64,000 bases of DNA from Dermacentor variabilis (GCF_050947875.1 NC_134571.1:228666024-228730023); one strand, 5' to 3'; positions 41,341 to 52,191 are shown, counted from the stretch's first letter. Notes: generated from the sequence alone by a model not told the origin. A program made the numbers and translations.

Positions 41341-42031
41341 ACTGGGTTCTGCCTGGCTCGGTACGATCGTCTGCTAAAACAGTCAACCGAATCACGATTG
41401 CCGCAACGTCTGTGCTTGTATGTGTATTTTGTTGTGCTATAAACGAATGAAACATGCTTACGAGCTCCGAAGTCTGGATAATCAGCACTCGTCTATCACC
41501 GATGTTGTTTACGTTACGCGTAGGCCTAGCGCATCCATCGACTTCGTAACTGGCGAGTGAACGAACCCAGCTGAGAAACTTTGTCGAAGCAAATGAACTT
41601 TCAGGTACGTTTGGTGCTGCAGTGATTTAAAATATGGCACTACTGACTTCGTGTGATGTGTGATGTAGTGAATGAACCGTGTGGAACTTGGGGTGGCCAA
41701 CCGCGGCGTGTTTCGTGTGGTGTCGGGTGACTCAAGTTTAGCGGGCAAGCTCTGCCCTGTTTCCAGTGGCTAAGATAACTTCCGAAAGCGAAAGACTCTA
41801 GTAGCCGAACTATGGGAAGTACTTACACAATCAGCCGTGCCGCCCGTTTCAGCTGACACGGCGCTCTTCTATTCGGCATGTGAATCCAGTTCAGTACTAG
41901 TTCACTGTGCTCCTCACTCACTTCTTTCAACTGCATCCGTCTTTTAGGCTAGTTGGAGATAAATCGCTCGTGTAGCAATCAAGAACACTGACGCACTGAA
42001 GCATACGTGACAACGCAGTCATGTTTGAGTC
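41341..42031. other. No recognised features
   Basis: Neither paired ends nor coding motifs were seen between the CpG-rich block and the large inverted repeat. Confidence 0.3.
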
Positions 42032-42318
42032 AAATCAGTTGCAGTTTCATTGACTCAGTACTTGCTGCTTCTGAAGCAGGCATCGAAGCAATCATGGTAT
42101 ACGCTGCTACATGCATAGGTCTTGCATGATGCAGGCCCTGCTCTGCACTGCACATGGGGCACACGTTGCAAACGGATTTCTTTTTGCAGTGCTCAAGTAC
42201 AAGGACTCACAGGACCTGCATCATGCAAGACCTATGCATGTAGCAGCGTATACCATGATCGCTTCAATGCCTGCTTCAGAAGCAGCAAGTACTGAGTCAA
42301 TGAAACTGTAACTGATTT
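42032..42318. repeat. Inverted repeat with 104-bp arms and 79-bp spacer
   Basis: Arm 42032-42135 (AAATCAGTT...GATGCAGG) is the reverse complement of 42215-42318 with about three mismatches. The spacer 42136-42214 is unique. The arms contain no frame. It is unlike the AGTTGGT hairpins in sequence. It could be a foldback element or an inverted duplication. Confidence 0.85.
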
Positions 42319-42559
42319 TTATCTCACTTTTTGTTTATGGAAACTGCAGATGGTGTGAGTGCATTGTGTGAGTGAAGTCGGTACGCTTAAACTGCTGGAA
42401 TCCCCTCAGCTTCTATTAGAATGTTTCTTGCTGCGATACGATAAATTGTAGTCAGGACAAAGATCTACTCAAAATCAAGTTACTAATGCATCTGCGCAGA
42501 ACGTGTTTGCTTAAAATGTTAACACTTCCACAACAACAATATGCCAATGCACAGCATAT

Positions 42560-43290
42560 GTGCTTGCAATAAATACATTCGGTAAAGGTGAACGACTGGG
42601 CCTACAATATCAAACTTTGTAGTAGCACCGTAAAAGGTGCTGCCATGCGTATCAGCCACAACGAAACTGCTGCACGTCCAACCTACTTCCTTGGAGGCAC
42701 CTCTATAAAGACGGTTCGGGCCCTTCCCATTCTGGGTGTAACATTTAGCTCTTCTCTCAACTTTCCCGCATATGTCACCAGCACTGTATGTAAGCATCGG
42801 CACATTCTTGAGTTTGTGTCCCGTGTCTCCCTTCCCTGATGACGTATGGTTTTCCGAGCACTTCCCGCTTCTATCATTCGGTCACGACTTGAGTACAGCT
42901 CATCAGTATAGTTCTCGTACCAAACTCGCGACACTAACAAACTTAAGCTTGTTCAGCGCCGGACAACACGCACCCTCTACTCCCGTCTTTTCGGTTGTCG
43001 CAAGCTCATGCAAGCTTACGAGGATTGCCTCAAACCCCTCAAGTAGCACACCCTGCAATACCAGCGCAACATTGCACTAGTCTATACTGCAGGGTGCTTG
43101 ACGGCTCTCTGAACAACACTAATCTTTCTTCAGTTCGTCTAAACAAGTGGTCAGAACAGCCCGAGCCCTCATCGCGCCTCTATGGCCCGGACACCACAAC
43201 TCCATGATTATATCTGGCATACAGGGCTTTCTCTTCACACCCCTTGGCCATTTGGATTCTCCTTCCTTGGAACCAGACTGAATTGGCACT
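42560..43290 (+). pseudogene. LINE-J, C-terminal RT part
   Basis: The frame 42588-42839 has AMRISHNETAARPTYFLGGT and VRALPILGVTFSSSLNF, then AYVTSTVCKHRHILEFVSRV, a post-palm LINE segment. Later pieces read VLDGSLNNTNLSSVRLN and QPEPSSRLYG in other frames to about 43200. Upstream palm and endonuclease are missing. It is a dead 5'-truncated copy, CR1/L2-like by style. Confidence 0.65.
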
Positions 43291-43492
43291 CCTGTATGTT
43301 GCGCACCCATCAAATGTGTGCGTGTGTGCCGTGCTGTGTTATTGAGCTAGTGCGTGTGTGCGCGCGTGTGTGTGTGCATGTGGAAGGGAAGGAGGTGTCT
43401 TCTGCATCCTGCAAATTCCTGCTCTAGATTGCTGGTTATCACACGCTCTAACATACAGGCATCAGCCTTTTTTTCAGCCAAGTAACCACTAA

Positions 43493-43506
43493 GATTATTA
43501 TTATTA

Positions 43507-43584
<78 letters not shown>
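43493..43584. repeat. (ATT)n microsatellite
   Basis: About 30 ATT units with a single C interruption (ATC near 43508) run almost without change. On the minus strand this gives chance runs of Asn or Ile codons, which are not proteins. Confidence 0.95.
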
Positions 43585-43585
<1 letters not shown>

Positions 43586-43619
43586 AATCATCACTACGAC
43601 CACATTGATTGTGTTGAAG

Positions 43620-43945
43620 CCAGCGTGACGCATAATTCAAAATATTTCTGGAGCTTTGTGCGCTCTCACTCTTCTAAAAAGAGTGCCAAAGATGTACCTC
43701 TTCTTCATGAAATAGTGGTGTTGTCTCGAACACTGCTGATGTCTTTGCAGAACATATATGTTTGCAATATGGTGTGAAATATGCTTCAAGTAACCTTCCT
43801 TCTCAGTCTGGCACAGTGTGTACGCTATCAGTCAATGAAAACCTTGTTTTCAAGTGTATGAAGTGCCTTAAACCTTCCCTTTCTTGGGGTGTTGATGGTA
43901 CTTCTTCCGCAGAGTTTAACCCTTTGAGACGCTGTCTACACAGTT
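43620..43945 (+). pseudogene. LINE-K, left piece (linker before RT)
   Basis: The plus strand gives KKSAKDVPLLHE near 43677, VSNTADVFAEHICLQYGVKY with a shift, and CMKCLKPSLSWGVDGTSSAE near 43857-43915. This is the segment just before the RT fingers in CR1-like LINEs, where SxGxDG is usual. The next RT segments occur beyond Gypsy-C at 54616. Confidence 0.55.
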
Positions 43946-44338
43946 GTGCACCGCAATAGAGTGCATCAATAGCAAAAGCATTGATGAAAGTAATGGTATT
44001 TAAAATGTTTTTCATGCATTTTGAAACACTTATTATTGGAACTGTGTTACAATTTTGAATAACGTGCAGAATGTTTTAGGAAAATGAGTTGGAAGGTAGA
44101 CGGCTGGGTGTTTTTACTCTGTGTCAGAATGTTGCATGTAGAGGGTTCACTTCTATCATTGTTATTTACAATTTCATGCACCAGGCATAATTTTCAAGTG
44201 GCTGAATAAGTGCTCTTCAAGGTTTCCGAAACACGAAATAGGACATGTTCTCATATTTTGTGTTCCTGTAGTGAGTTTTCGCATGAAGTCGAAATTTTGT
44301 AAACTTGACAAAATTCGCTAAAGAAGTGAAAATTCTTC
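43946..44338. other. AT-rich stretch left of Gypsy-C
   Basis: No motif is recognised. It lies between the LINE-K left piece and the target duplication of Gypsy-C, so it may be a separate insertion or decayed LINE-K sequence. Confidence 0.3.
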
Positions 44339-44343
44339 ATATT

Positions 44344-44510
44344 AGTACGATATCATCGAGCGATGCTTAAGGGTCGAGCCGCCGCGAGAACGACGACGAA
44401 GTGGTTCTGTGCCCTTGGCGCGAGTGAACGTCGGCCTGGCGCTCTGGCTCCAGTCCAGTGTAAATAGCCTGTAAATAGCCTCTTGGGTCTGTGTCTTTCT
44501 ACACGTAACA
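44344..44510 (+). mobile_element. 5' LTR of Gypsy-C, about 167 bp
   Basis: It aligns with 54017-54029 plus 54454-54610, sharing GAGCGATGCT, GTGCCCTTGGCGCGAGTGAA and CTGGCGCTCT, and both end in AACA. The start AGTA is unusual against the TG rule, yet both copies share it. TGTAAATAGCC is duplicated at 44459-44480. Confidence 0.75.
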
Positions 44511-44513
44511 TTC

Positions 44514-44524
44514 TGGTGGAGGTC
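44514..44524 (+). promoter_or_regulatory. Primer binding site of Gypsy-C
   Basis: TGGTGGAGGTC follows the LTR after a TTC spacer. The core equals that of the other Gypsy elements though the LTR is unrelated. Confidence 0.6.
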
Positions 44525-44543
44525 AGCGATCCCCGTCCTCGCC

Positions 44544-45467
44544 ATGGAACTCCGGAGTGGTCGGTACATCGAGCTTGTCACCATGCCTCCCGGTGACGAG
44601 CCCTCCTCTGCAACGGCTTCGGCTTGCCCCACTGCTAAAATCGTCACGGTCGCCCCACATCGCGACCCAGGTGTGTTCTCTGGCCTGGAGGGAAAGGAAG
44701 ATGTTATCAAGCTCTCTCAACACGCCAGTGCTAATAACAGGTGGGGCCCAATGATTACGCTCCCCAATGTCATCTTTTATCTCGGCGGCACCCCCCGCGT
44801 GTGGCACCAAACGCATGACGACGAGATAACCAGTTGGGACAGTTTCAAAGACAAGCTACGGGAACTGTTCGGCGACCCCATTGGGCGCAAGGCTGCCGCG
44901 AGAAAGGCTCTTGCATCTCGTGTTCAGTCATCTTCGGAGCCGTACGTTTCCTACATCCTCGACGTCTTGGCTCTATGCCGCAAAGCTGACGATGCTATGT
45001 CCGAAGCAGATAAAGTGTCACATGTTCTAAAAGGCATCGCCAACGACGCTTTCAATTGGCTTGCTTTCGGCAACGTCTCGACTATCAACGCCATCATAGA
45101 AGAATCCCGTCGCTCTGAACAAGCTAAGAGCCGCCGTATCAAACACCACATCACGCGGCTACCCAACACTGCTCCTACGTCGACATGTGAGGGTCGACCG
45201 CGTCAGACCACCACCTGTGACGACGTCAACCGTAATGTTCGCCGCGAGCTCGAGGCCGCCTGTTCGCCAGCTTTCTCCACGAAGCATCCCGATCCGCCAG
45301 CAACCACCATTGCGATGATTCAGGCCGTCGTGCGACAAGAATTTGAGAACATGGGTCTGAACTCAGTGTGTTGCACGTCTCAACCCAGCGTTCCCCAGTT
45401 CTCTAGCGGCGCTCCTCGTCCTCGGCAGTCCTTTTCCGCCACATCTCGCCGCAAGCCGTCCGATTGA
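44544..45467 (+). CDS. gag: Gypsy-C gag, capsid region
   Basis: The 307-residue frame opens at ATG 44544, 33 bases after the LTR. It has the gag capsid pattern: FSGLEGKEDVIKLSQHASAN, FYLGGTPRVWHQTH, TSWDSFKDKLRELFG and VLKGIANDAFNWLAFGNVST, then a linker to ATTIAMIQAVVRQEFENMG. The frame stops at TGA 45465-45467 just before the zinc knuckle. The sequence is distant from Gypsy-A/B/D gag, so this is a separate lineage. Confidence 0.82.
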   Translation: MELRSGRYIELVTMPPGDEPSSATASACPTAKIVTVAPHRDPGVFSGLEGKEDVIKLSQHASANNRWGPMITLPNVIFYLGGTPRVWHQTHDDEITSWDSFKDKLRELFGDPIGRKAAARKALASRVQSSSEPYVSYILDVLALCRKADDAMSEADKVSHVLKGIANDAFNWLAFGNVSTINAIIEESRRSEQAKSRRIKHHITRLPNTAPTSTCEGRPRQTTTCDDVNRNVRRELEAACSPAFSTKHPDPPATTIAMIQAVVRQEFENMGLNSVCCTSQPSVPQFSSGAPRPRQSFSATSRRKPSD

Positions 45468-45840
45468 CGTACCCCTGATAACAGCCCGATCTGCTTCCAC
45501 CGCTGTCGCATTGGGCACGTTGCTCGTCACTGCCGCAACCGATGGCCACCACCTCCTCGGACATACGCCGCCGCTTATTCCCGCACCTTTGGACCTTCCA
45601 TTCCCTATACCACCCGCCATAAACCCATTGTCGCTGGTGCTCCTGCTCCGAACCTTCGCTACAGCCGCTCGCCCTCACCTCGACGCCATCAGTCTCGTTA
45701 GCCCCAACCCCTTCGCTTCTCTTCGCCGCATATCGCCTCCCGGATCCAGCCGGAAAACTAGGCACTGCAGCTTCTGGAGGGGAAGCTGCGTTGTCGACCC
45801 TGCCCTCAAATCCTCTGCTCACGTTACCCACGAACCGAAA
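45468..45840 (+). pseudogene. gag: Gypsy-C nucleocapsid with altered knuckle
   Basis: Right after the gag stop the same frame gives ICFHRCRIGHVARHCRN, in which the second Cys is one residue late (CX3CX3HX4C). The canonical spacing is CX2CX4HX4C. A Pro/Arg/Ser-rich tail follows (RYSRSPSPRRHQSR), then stops. RNA binding by the usual fold looks impaired. Confidence 0.65.
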
Positions 45841-46245
45841 CCTTCTTGACGTTGACGTTGACGGCCATTCTGTCACGGCACTCATCGATACAGGGGCACA
45901 TCTTTCTATTATGACTGCTGCCTTCCGATGACAACTGAACAAGCTCCTCACCCAGCGTCGGCACGCGTCGTCCGCGTTGCGGATGGCGGTACTGTGCCTA
46001 TCATCGTCATGTGTACGGCACGTGTTAGCATCACCGGCCGCCACACTCCTGTCATCTTCACCGTGATTGTTCATTGCCCCCACGACCTGATTTTCGGCCT
46101 CGATTTTCTCTCCGCGCATTCTGCTCTTATTGACTGCTCTGCCAGTACCCTTCGCCTTGAGTTGCCGATTCTCGCAGAATCTTCTGACGCACCCCAGTGC
46201 CGCTACGCCCCACCGACTTTATTCGCCTGCCACAAAAATCAATAG
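45841..46245 (+). pseudogene. pol: Gypsy-C protease
   Basis: VTALIDTGAHLSIMTAAF carries an intact D-T-G-A active site near 45890, then TGA at 45930. The rest of the fold is in the next frame (45928-46245), ending in VIVHCPHDLIFGLDFLSAHS, which holds the conserved hydrophobic-G-x-D C-terminal motif. One frame change therefore splits the enzyme. Confidence 0.75.
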
Positions 46246-46259
46246 CCCATATTTAACTC

Positions 46260-47465
46260 TTGTCTTCCCCACCAGTCCCTGATGGCGAGTACCTCTTCAC
46301 TCCTCTGCCCGACATTCCACTACAGTATGACGTTACAGTGCTTCACAGTATACTTACTAATGCTGCGAACCGCACTTTCATGCCTATCTTTAACTTTGGA
46401 TTGGCAAAGCAAATTCTACCGCAAGGTATTTGCCTTGCCAACGTTGATTGTGTCGGCGCCCATCACGTGGCAATTTTATCGACCGATGCTTCTTGCGAGC
46501 TTAGCAGGCCCATCGTGCCAGCCTCGGCCGCCGATCCGAAGGTACAGAAAATGGTTGTGACGGACCTGTCTTCTGCGCTGGCATTACCAAGTATTATTGT
46601 CCCATATGGAGATATTTTCGACTTCGACGATCGCCCATTAGGCCAGACGCTCGCAGTCAGGCATCGCATTCTTACTGGCGATGCTACTCCTATTCACCGA
46701 CGACGGTATCGAGTTTCTGCGTCGGAACGCCAAGTAATTCAAAGGGAAGTGAACAAAATGCTATAGAAAAACATCATTGAGCCTTCTTCGAGTCCCTGGG
46801 CGTCACCTGTAGTGTTGGTTAAAAAGAAGGATGGCACGTGGCGCTTCTGTGTAGACTACCGTCATCTGAACAACATTGCTAAGAAGGACGTCTACCCGCT
46901 CCCACGTATACATGACGACCTTGACTGCCTCCGTGGTTCCAGCTATTTCTCTTCTATCGACCTTCGTTCTGGATACTGGCAGATTGCTGTTGACGATATG
47001 GACAGAGAAAAAACCGCGTTCATCACACCTGATGGCCTATACCAATTAAAGGTAATGCCGTTTGGATTATGCAACGCCCCTGCCACCTTTGAGCATACGA
47101 TGGACTCCTTGCTCCGAGGTTTCAAATGGTCCACGTGTATCTGCTACCTCGACGACGTCGTCGTCTTCTCGCCCACGTTCAACACTCACCTTGAGCGTCT
47201 AACAGCTATACTTGATGTATTTCGAAAGGCGAAGCTGCAACTTAACTCGTCCAAATGTCGTTTCGGCCACCGCCAAATTACTGTTCTGGGTCACCTCAAT
47301 GACGCTTCCGGAGAACAGTCTGATCCCGACAAAACTCGCGCTGTCCGAGCCTTTCCGGTTCCGAAGACAGGCGCAGACGTTCGAAGTTTTGTAGGGCTGT
47401 GCTCGTACTTTCGTCGTTTTATTCAAGATATTGCGGCAATTGCTAGACCCTTCACTAATCTTTTC
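46260..47465 (+). pseudogene. pol: Gypsy-C reverse transcriptase, cut by LINE-M
   Basis: The frame 46260-46766 is the connector and fingers (RHRILTGDATPIHRRRYRVS, REVNKML) and ends at a TAG. The same frame continues at once with [71 protein letters not shown] and CICYLDDVVVFSPTFNTHL, with the YLDD box intact. It then reaches KLQLNSSKCRFGHRQITVLG, FVGLCSYFRRFIQDI and ARPFTNLF at 47465. LINE-M follows; RNase H resumes at about 52192. Confidence 0.88.
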
Positions 47466-47802
47466 AGTTGCAGTTTGTTTGTTTATTCAGACATACATTA
47501 CCTGGTTTGAAAGGACTAAAGGCAGATGAGCTCTGCCTGACTAAGGTCCCTCCACCCATACATTCGCTCAGAAGCAGTGAGAATAAAAAAAGAAAAACAA
47601 TGGCTTTGTACGTTAAAGCGCCACAACAAGATTTTCATGAACAGAAGTAACATCGCGATTAGGCATCTTAAATTGAGTAACGGAATCACACAATAATGCA
47701 ATAGCAAAAACCCATAACAAGAACAAACGCGTACATATATGGCAACACATTAAAAAGTACAAAGTTTGTGCAAGCGTTATACAAAATGTAAAATAACAAT
47801 TC

Positions 47803-48426
47803 CTAGCAACGTATAACTGTTAGAAAACGCAGCAGAACACAGAGGTTATAGAAAAATAAAAAGATTTTTTTTAAACTCAAGAAGTTATTTAGGACAGAGC
47901 ACCAGATAGTAGGTACCATTGTAACATTTTTCTTTAAACTGTGGATTGAAGTACATTTTTCTATAAGTTCGTGGATATAACTATTGTTGCGGAGAAGGTT
48001 AGGTATAAGGTAGAGCAACGTTTGATTACCGTAAATGGTTCTAAATAACGGTATTCTAAATCGCTCGTGTCGGAGATCATAGGGAACATTAGTAGGGTAG
48101 CACTGAGCCATATAACTACTCAATTCATTTCCAATTTCCTTGCGAATATACAACGCGAGCTTCAGATTAAAAAGTTGGTTAACAGTAAGCAATTTAGGCT
48201 TGTTAAAATATGGCACAGTGTGCTCAGATGGTTCCAGATTTTCTATGCAGCGAACAGCTCTCTTTTGTACAATTTTTAACCTTTCACGGTTCGTTCCTGA
48301 AGTCGTACCCCATATTAAGAGGCAGTAATTGAGATGAGAAAGAACTAGTGAATAATATAACTGGAGCTTTAGCCAGTTTGGTACCAGAGACGTAAGTTTA
48401 TATAAGACAGAAATTGATCTAGACAT
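47803..48426 (-). pseudogene. LINE-M ORF2 C-terminal part
   Basis: The 207-residue frame covers the region after the RT palm: SVLYKLTSLVPNWLKLQLYY, SLVLSHLNYCLLIWGTTSGT and RERLKIVQKRAVRCIENL, then KPKLLTVNQLFNLKLALYIR to the tail. It is continuous with RT except for a stop and shift near 48430-48490. The 3' untranslated part is about 320 bp. Confidence 0.8.
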
Positions 48427-48486
48427 ACTGGCATGTACATTGTTGATTTCCGGTGTCCAACTGAGGTTTTCATGAAAAAGTACACC

Positions 48487-49430
48487 TTAGAATTTAAACA
48501 GCGGCACACGCTCGATGTCGTTATTTTTAAATCTAATAGAAATGGCGCAATCTTCGCGTTTATTTGTGCCTTTGAATAAAATATATTTAGCTTTACTAAC
48601 GTTTATTTCTAGCTGGTTACACTCAAGCCAGTATGAAAGCGATATCAACCACTCGTTCACCGCGATTTCTAAATCTCTTAAACGGCTGCCAGAGAAAAAT
48701 AAGCTGGTATTATCCGCACACAGAAATATAGAGGAGGTTTGTGGTACCGGCACGATATCACTTATATAGATAGTAAAAAATTGTGGACCGAGTATAGAAC
48801 CTTGTGGTACACCGAATTTCAAAGGCTGTAGCTGAGATTTATACCCGTGAAGAAACGTATACTGCAGCCTGTCTGTTAAGTAACTGCGTAATAATTGTAG
48901 AGCTACCCCTCGAATGCCGTAATGTGGTAATTTTTCAAACAGTATATTATGCTTGACCGAGTCAAATGCTTTTCGGAAGTCTAAAAAAATTCCTAGGGTG
49001 AACACGTTGCTATCAATATTCTTAGCAAATTTTTCTTTGATACTATGTAAAGCTGTTTCAGTAGATTTTTTTTTCGCGAAAGCCGAATTGTTCCTTGATA
49101 AGCAATTCATGTTCATCAAGAAACTTGGTTAGTCTTGTTTTTATTATGTGCTCTAAAACCTTTGAGAATAAGGGTAACACCGAAATCGTTCAATAATTGG
49201 TAAGATTATTGAAAGGACCACCTTTGTGCAAGACCGCAACCCTAGCTATTTTCATATTAACTGGGAAAATGCCTGTTGATAATGCACTGTTGCAAATATG
49301 CTGCAAAGGTGCTGATAAAAGGTTAGCAACGAAAATAATTGGAGTAGCTTTAATGTCATCATTATCGGCTGCAGTATTTTTATTTAGCTTCTTAAGAAAA
49401 GAGTTTCTCTAATTCACTGCAAGGAGACAT
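48487..49430 (-). pseudogene. LINE-M reverse transcriptase, catalytic box changed
   Basis: The frame 48487-49119 has LHSIKEKFAKNIDSNVFTLG, FLDFRKAFDSVKHNILFEKL, FGVPQGSILGPQFFTIYISD and SIFLCADNTSLFFSGSRL. The usual YADD reads CADN, so the second metal-binding Asp is gone. Finger segments up to 49430 (near CYPYSQRF) are in other frames. The polymerase should be inactive. Confidence 0.85.
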
Positions 49431-49493
49431 AAATATAGAATTCGTGATGCAAGAGGATATATATTTCTGTGCATCTAGCTGAGTGCTAGAAGA

Positions 49494-50780
49494 TTAATAT
49501 GCGCCTGAAGATAAAAAGTGGGAATTGAATTTATCCGACAAAGTCTCTTTACTGTATTCGACATCATCAGTAATTAGTGTACCAGAGATGCTGTTCTGTT
49601 GTTGACCAATAAGCAAACGTAATGTGTTCCAAATTTTTTGGGGATCATGAGATACAGCAATAAACCTATTCTTGTAATATTCACATCGATCTTTCTTGAG
49701 ATCAGAGTTTAACTTGTTTCGAATTTTCTTATATTCAATTAGAAGAGAGATATCTTTTAGATTAATAAATTGACGGTACATAATATAACGGGCTTTTATT
49801 CTTTGAAGTAACTCTTTTACCCATGGTTTTCTACATTGTTGTGTGCATTTTTTGCATAACGCAATGGAAAAGCTTCTTCATAGCAACCTTTAACTGTTTG
49901 CAGAAAGATGTCGTATGAAATGCTTGCGTTTTCTTCCTCATAAACATTCGACCAGTCAACACACTCGATCATCGAGTGAAAAGCAGAGAGACTCATTTGA
50001 TTAAAAATACGATAAGGTACTGGGGTAATGCGAGTGGGATGTATTTTTGTTTTTTGGAACAGGAAAGATACAGAATACAGGTAAGTGATCACTCAGATCG
50101 ACTGAAAAAAAAATGCCAGGTATAACATCACTTTCATCATGATTAATTACGCACAGATCAATCAGAGTTTCCCTTAATCCTGTTATTCTTGTCGGCGAAT
50201 GTATAACATTTGTACAAGAGAATGACTCAATTATGTCTAAAAATTGTGCAGACTGAAGTGTCTGTTAGTAAGTCGATGTTCAAATCGCCAACCAGGACAA
50301 TGGGAAGCATTGCAGAGGACACATTCAAAAACACACGTAATATATTCAAGAATTGCTTTAGGTTCACCAGAAGGCGGGCGATAAATTGAAGCAATGACTG
50401 TTCCAGCACTCTTAACAACGATTGATTCATAATGCGCAGTAATACCAGAACTGCGACAAGACATCATAGGCAATGTCGTCTTTAATATACAATGAAGTTC
50501 CTCCACCTCTATGACCTGATCTATAAACACCTTCAGACCTATAGCCGGAAAAGTGTACGACATCTTGAACATTCTGAAACCAAGTTTCCGTAAATGCTAT
50601 GAAGTTAAAATTGTAATCAAGGGATTCAAAAAATGCCTATGTTTCAAGTTGCTTGTTCCTCAAGCTTCTTAAATTTGCGTGGAAAACTGGAAAACTGACA
50701 TGTTATCGCTTTTGCTGCGCAGGGTATGTACTAGGGATATAAAAGAAGAAACATCGTGATCCATAACTTTAGTGAAGTCA
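49494..50780 (-). pseudogene. LINE-M endonuclease and linker, broken
   Basis: The linker frame 49494-49781 reads LLIEYKKIRNKLNSDLKKDR and HDPQKIWNTLRLLIG. Endonuclease pieces at 49817-50572 include VEELHCILKTTLPM, GTVIASIYRPPSGEPKAIL and LPIVLVGDLNIDLLTDTS, with a GDLN box, in at least three frames. Order and spacing are those of a CR1-like ORF2. Confidence 0.7.
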
Positions 50781-50839
50781 GTCATCGAAAGCAGAAATCA
50801 TAACAAGGAAAATTATAAGCGGTGCAATCTTGTGGCCGC

Positions 50840-51780
50840 TCAACGAATCTTATCAAGATCAGCTTCGCAATTGATGTGCACTGCCCGCTGGCCAGATGCC
50901 CTACGCATGAAAAGCTTTCCATCCTTTTGCCATGCAAACTCGTAGTGCGTTTCTCGCGCCTTTGCCTTCATTATCCACAGAAGTTTCTTATTCTGCGATG
51001 TCAAATTGTCTCTGAAATGTATCACCAATTGAGCAGCTGTAAGCTCGTTTTTCTTTGCCATCCATTCATCGCGCATGACACGTGATGTGAATCGAACTAA
51101 TATTACCGAGGCTTTGCCAGGCTTGGCAAGCAGTCTGTGTAAGGCCTCAAAGTCGGTACGGGTCAACTGAGGAAGGGGAAGTTTATTTGCCAGTTCATTC
51201 ACCCTAGCGAGCAGATTCTCGTTTTCAACATCTGGCAGTCCCTGAATTTCTAGATTCTGTCTTGTACTGTTCTGTTCGAGGGCGGCGACCTGCTTTTTTT
51301 AATTCAGACACTTCCTGATTGCTGTGAGAGGATTCCACCATATCGATTCTTTTCCCAAGGCTTAGGATTTCCGCAGATTGTTTTTTTTTTATTTCTGCAA
51401 GTACCATGTCGTACTGTTCAGACAGATGCTCAATGGAGTGTTCCATTTTGTCGACCGTTTCATTAATTGAAAAAAAGAGCATCCACCCTACTCTGAATTG
51501 CAGGTAACTGAGTCAATTTTCGATTAATTTCAATGAGCACCTTCTCCAGTGCTTTTTCATCCCGCAAGTTACCACTTGTACATTGAGTGCCACGGGCAGC
51601 TAAGACAAGACATGTTTGGAATTTCCATGCCATTTTTGACGTATCATCTTTAGCTTTGAAGGCAGTTTTGCTTATGCCCGCGCATGTTCCCAAATGGTAA
51701 TTGTAGTTACATTCAGAACACGTTGGATTCTCACAATTATCTGGGAGCAGCTCATTACAGACCAAACACAACTCCGACAT
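50840..51780 (-). pseudogene. LINE-M ORF1, PHD-like finger, coiled coil and RNA-binding domain
   Basis: From Met 51780 the frame begins CLVCNELLPDNCENPTCSEC and YNYHLGTCAGI, a Cys/His pattern like a PHD finger, common at the start of CR1-family ORF1. The frame 51225-51482 is a coiled coil (MEHSIEHLSEQYDMVLAEIK). The frame 50840-51202 has LTRTDFEALHRLLAKPGKAS, VRFTSRVMRDEWMAKKNEL and ETHYEFAWQKDGKLFMRRA, an ORF1 C-terminal domain. Two short frameshifts, one in an A/T run near 51300 and one near 51470, separate the parts. Confidence 0.8.
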
Positions 51781-51900
51781 TTCGGTTCAAAGAACAGAAG
51801 CTACAAAGCACTTCAGCGCCAAAATGTAAAGGAAGTATACGCAGCAGTGGTGGGGGCAGAAGCAATACAGTACTTTAAAGTAGTGAAAAATTAAACCAAC

Positions 51901-52190
51901 CTGCAAAAGCAGAGGATAGCGATCACTGTAGAGCCGTTCCGTCCGTTGCCACCACCACTGAGCAAATGGGCTCGTCGAAGGCTTGCCGTCGTCTTTAAGT
52001 CAGCACGGCGGTGACGTGGCTCATGACGTAGAGCTGTAGCTGACACGTGGTAGCGGCCGCTATCGGGAAGCTGCAGCAGGCAAGCAGAGATTTTGAAGAA
52101 AGTGAAGTGTTCCAACGCAGTAACTGCAAAAGCAGAGGATAGCGATCACTGCAGAGCTGTTCCGTCCGTTGCCACCACCACTGAGCAAAT
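51901..52190 (-). repeat. Tandem 5' modules of LINE-M, period 223 bp
   Basis: CTGCAAAAGCAGAGGATAGC at 51901 recurs at 52124 and both go on through GTTCCGTCCGTTGCCACC to GAGCAAATGGG with two mismatches. The spacer between them is GC-rich. The outer copy ends where Gypsy-C pol resumes, so the modules belong to the LINE and not to the target. Confidence 0.8.
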
Positions 52191-52191
52191 G

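Larger units (their letters stand above)
47466..52190 (-). mobile_element. LINE-M, near full-length CR1-like LINE
   Basis: The minus strand holds tandem 5' modules (51900-52190), ORF1 with a PHD-like finger and a C-terminal RNA-binding part (50840-51780), endonuclease traces (49850-50780), linker, RT and C-terminus (47803-49781). The 3' end reads AATAAACAAACAAAC at about 47494-47480. The gypsy frame stops exactly at its 3' end and restarts at its 5' end. No clear target duplication was found. Confidence 0.88.

Noticed and set aside
40772..41488. 238-codon minus and 183-codon plus frames
   Set aside because: Long overlapping frames on both strands are expected in CpG-rich DNA; no domain, repeatable start or codon pattern supports either.
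43347..43640. Minus-strand frames with long Asn or Ile runs
   Set aside because: They are translations of the (ATT)n microsatellite and have no protein meaning.
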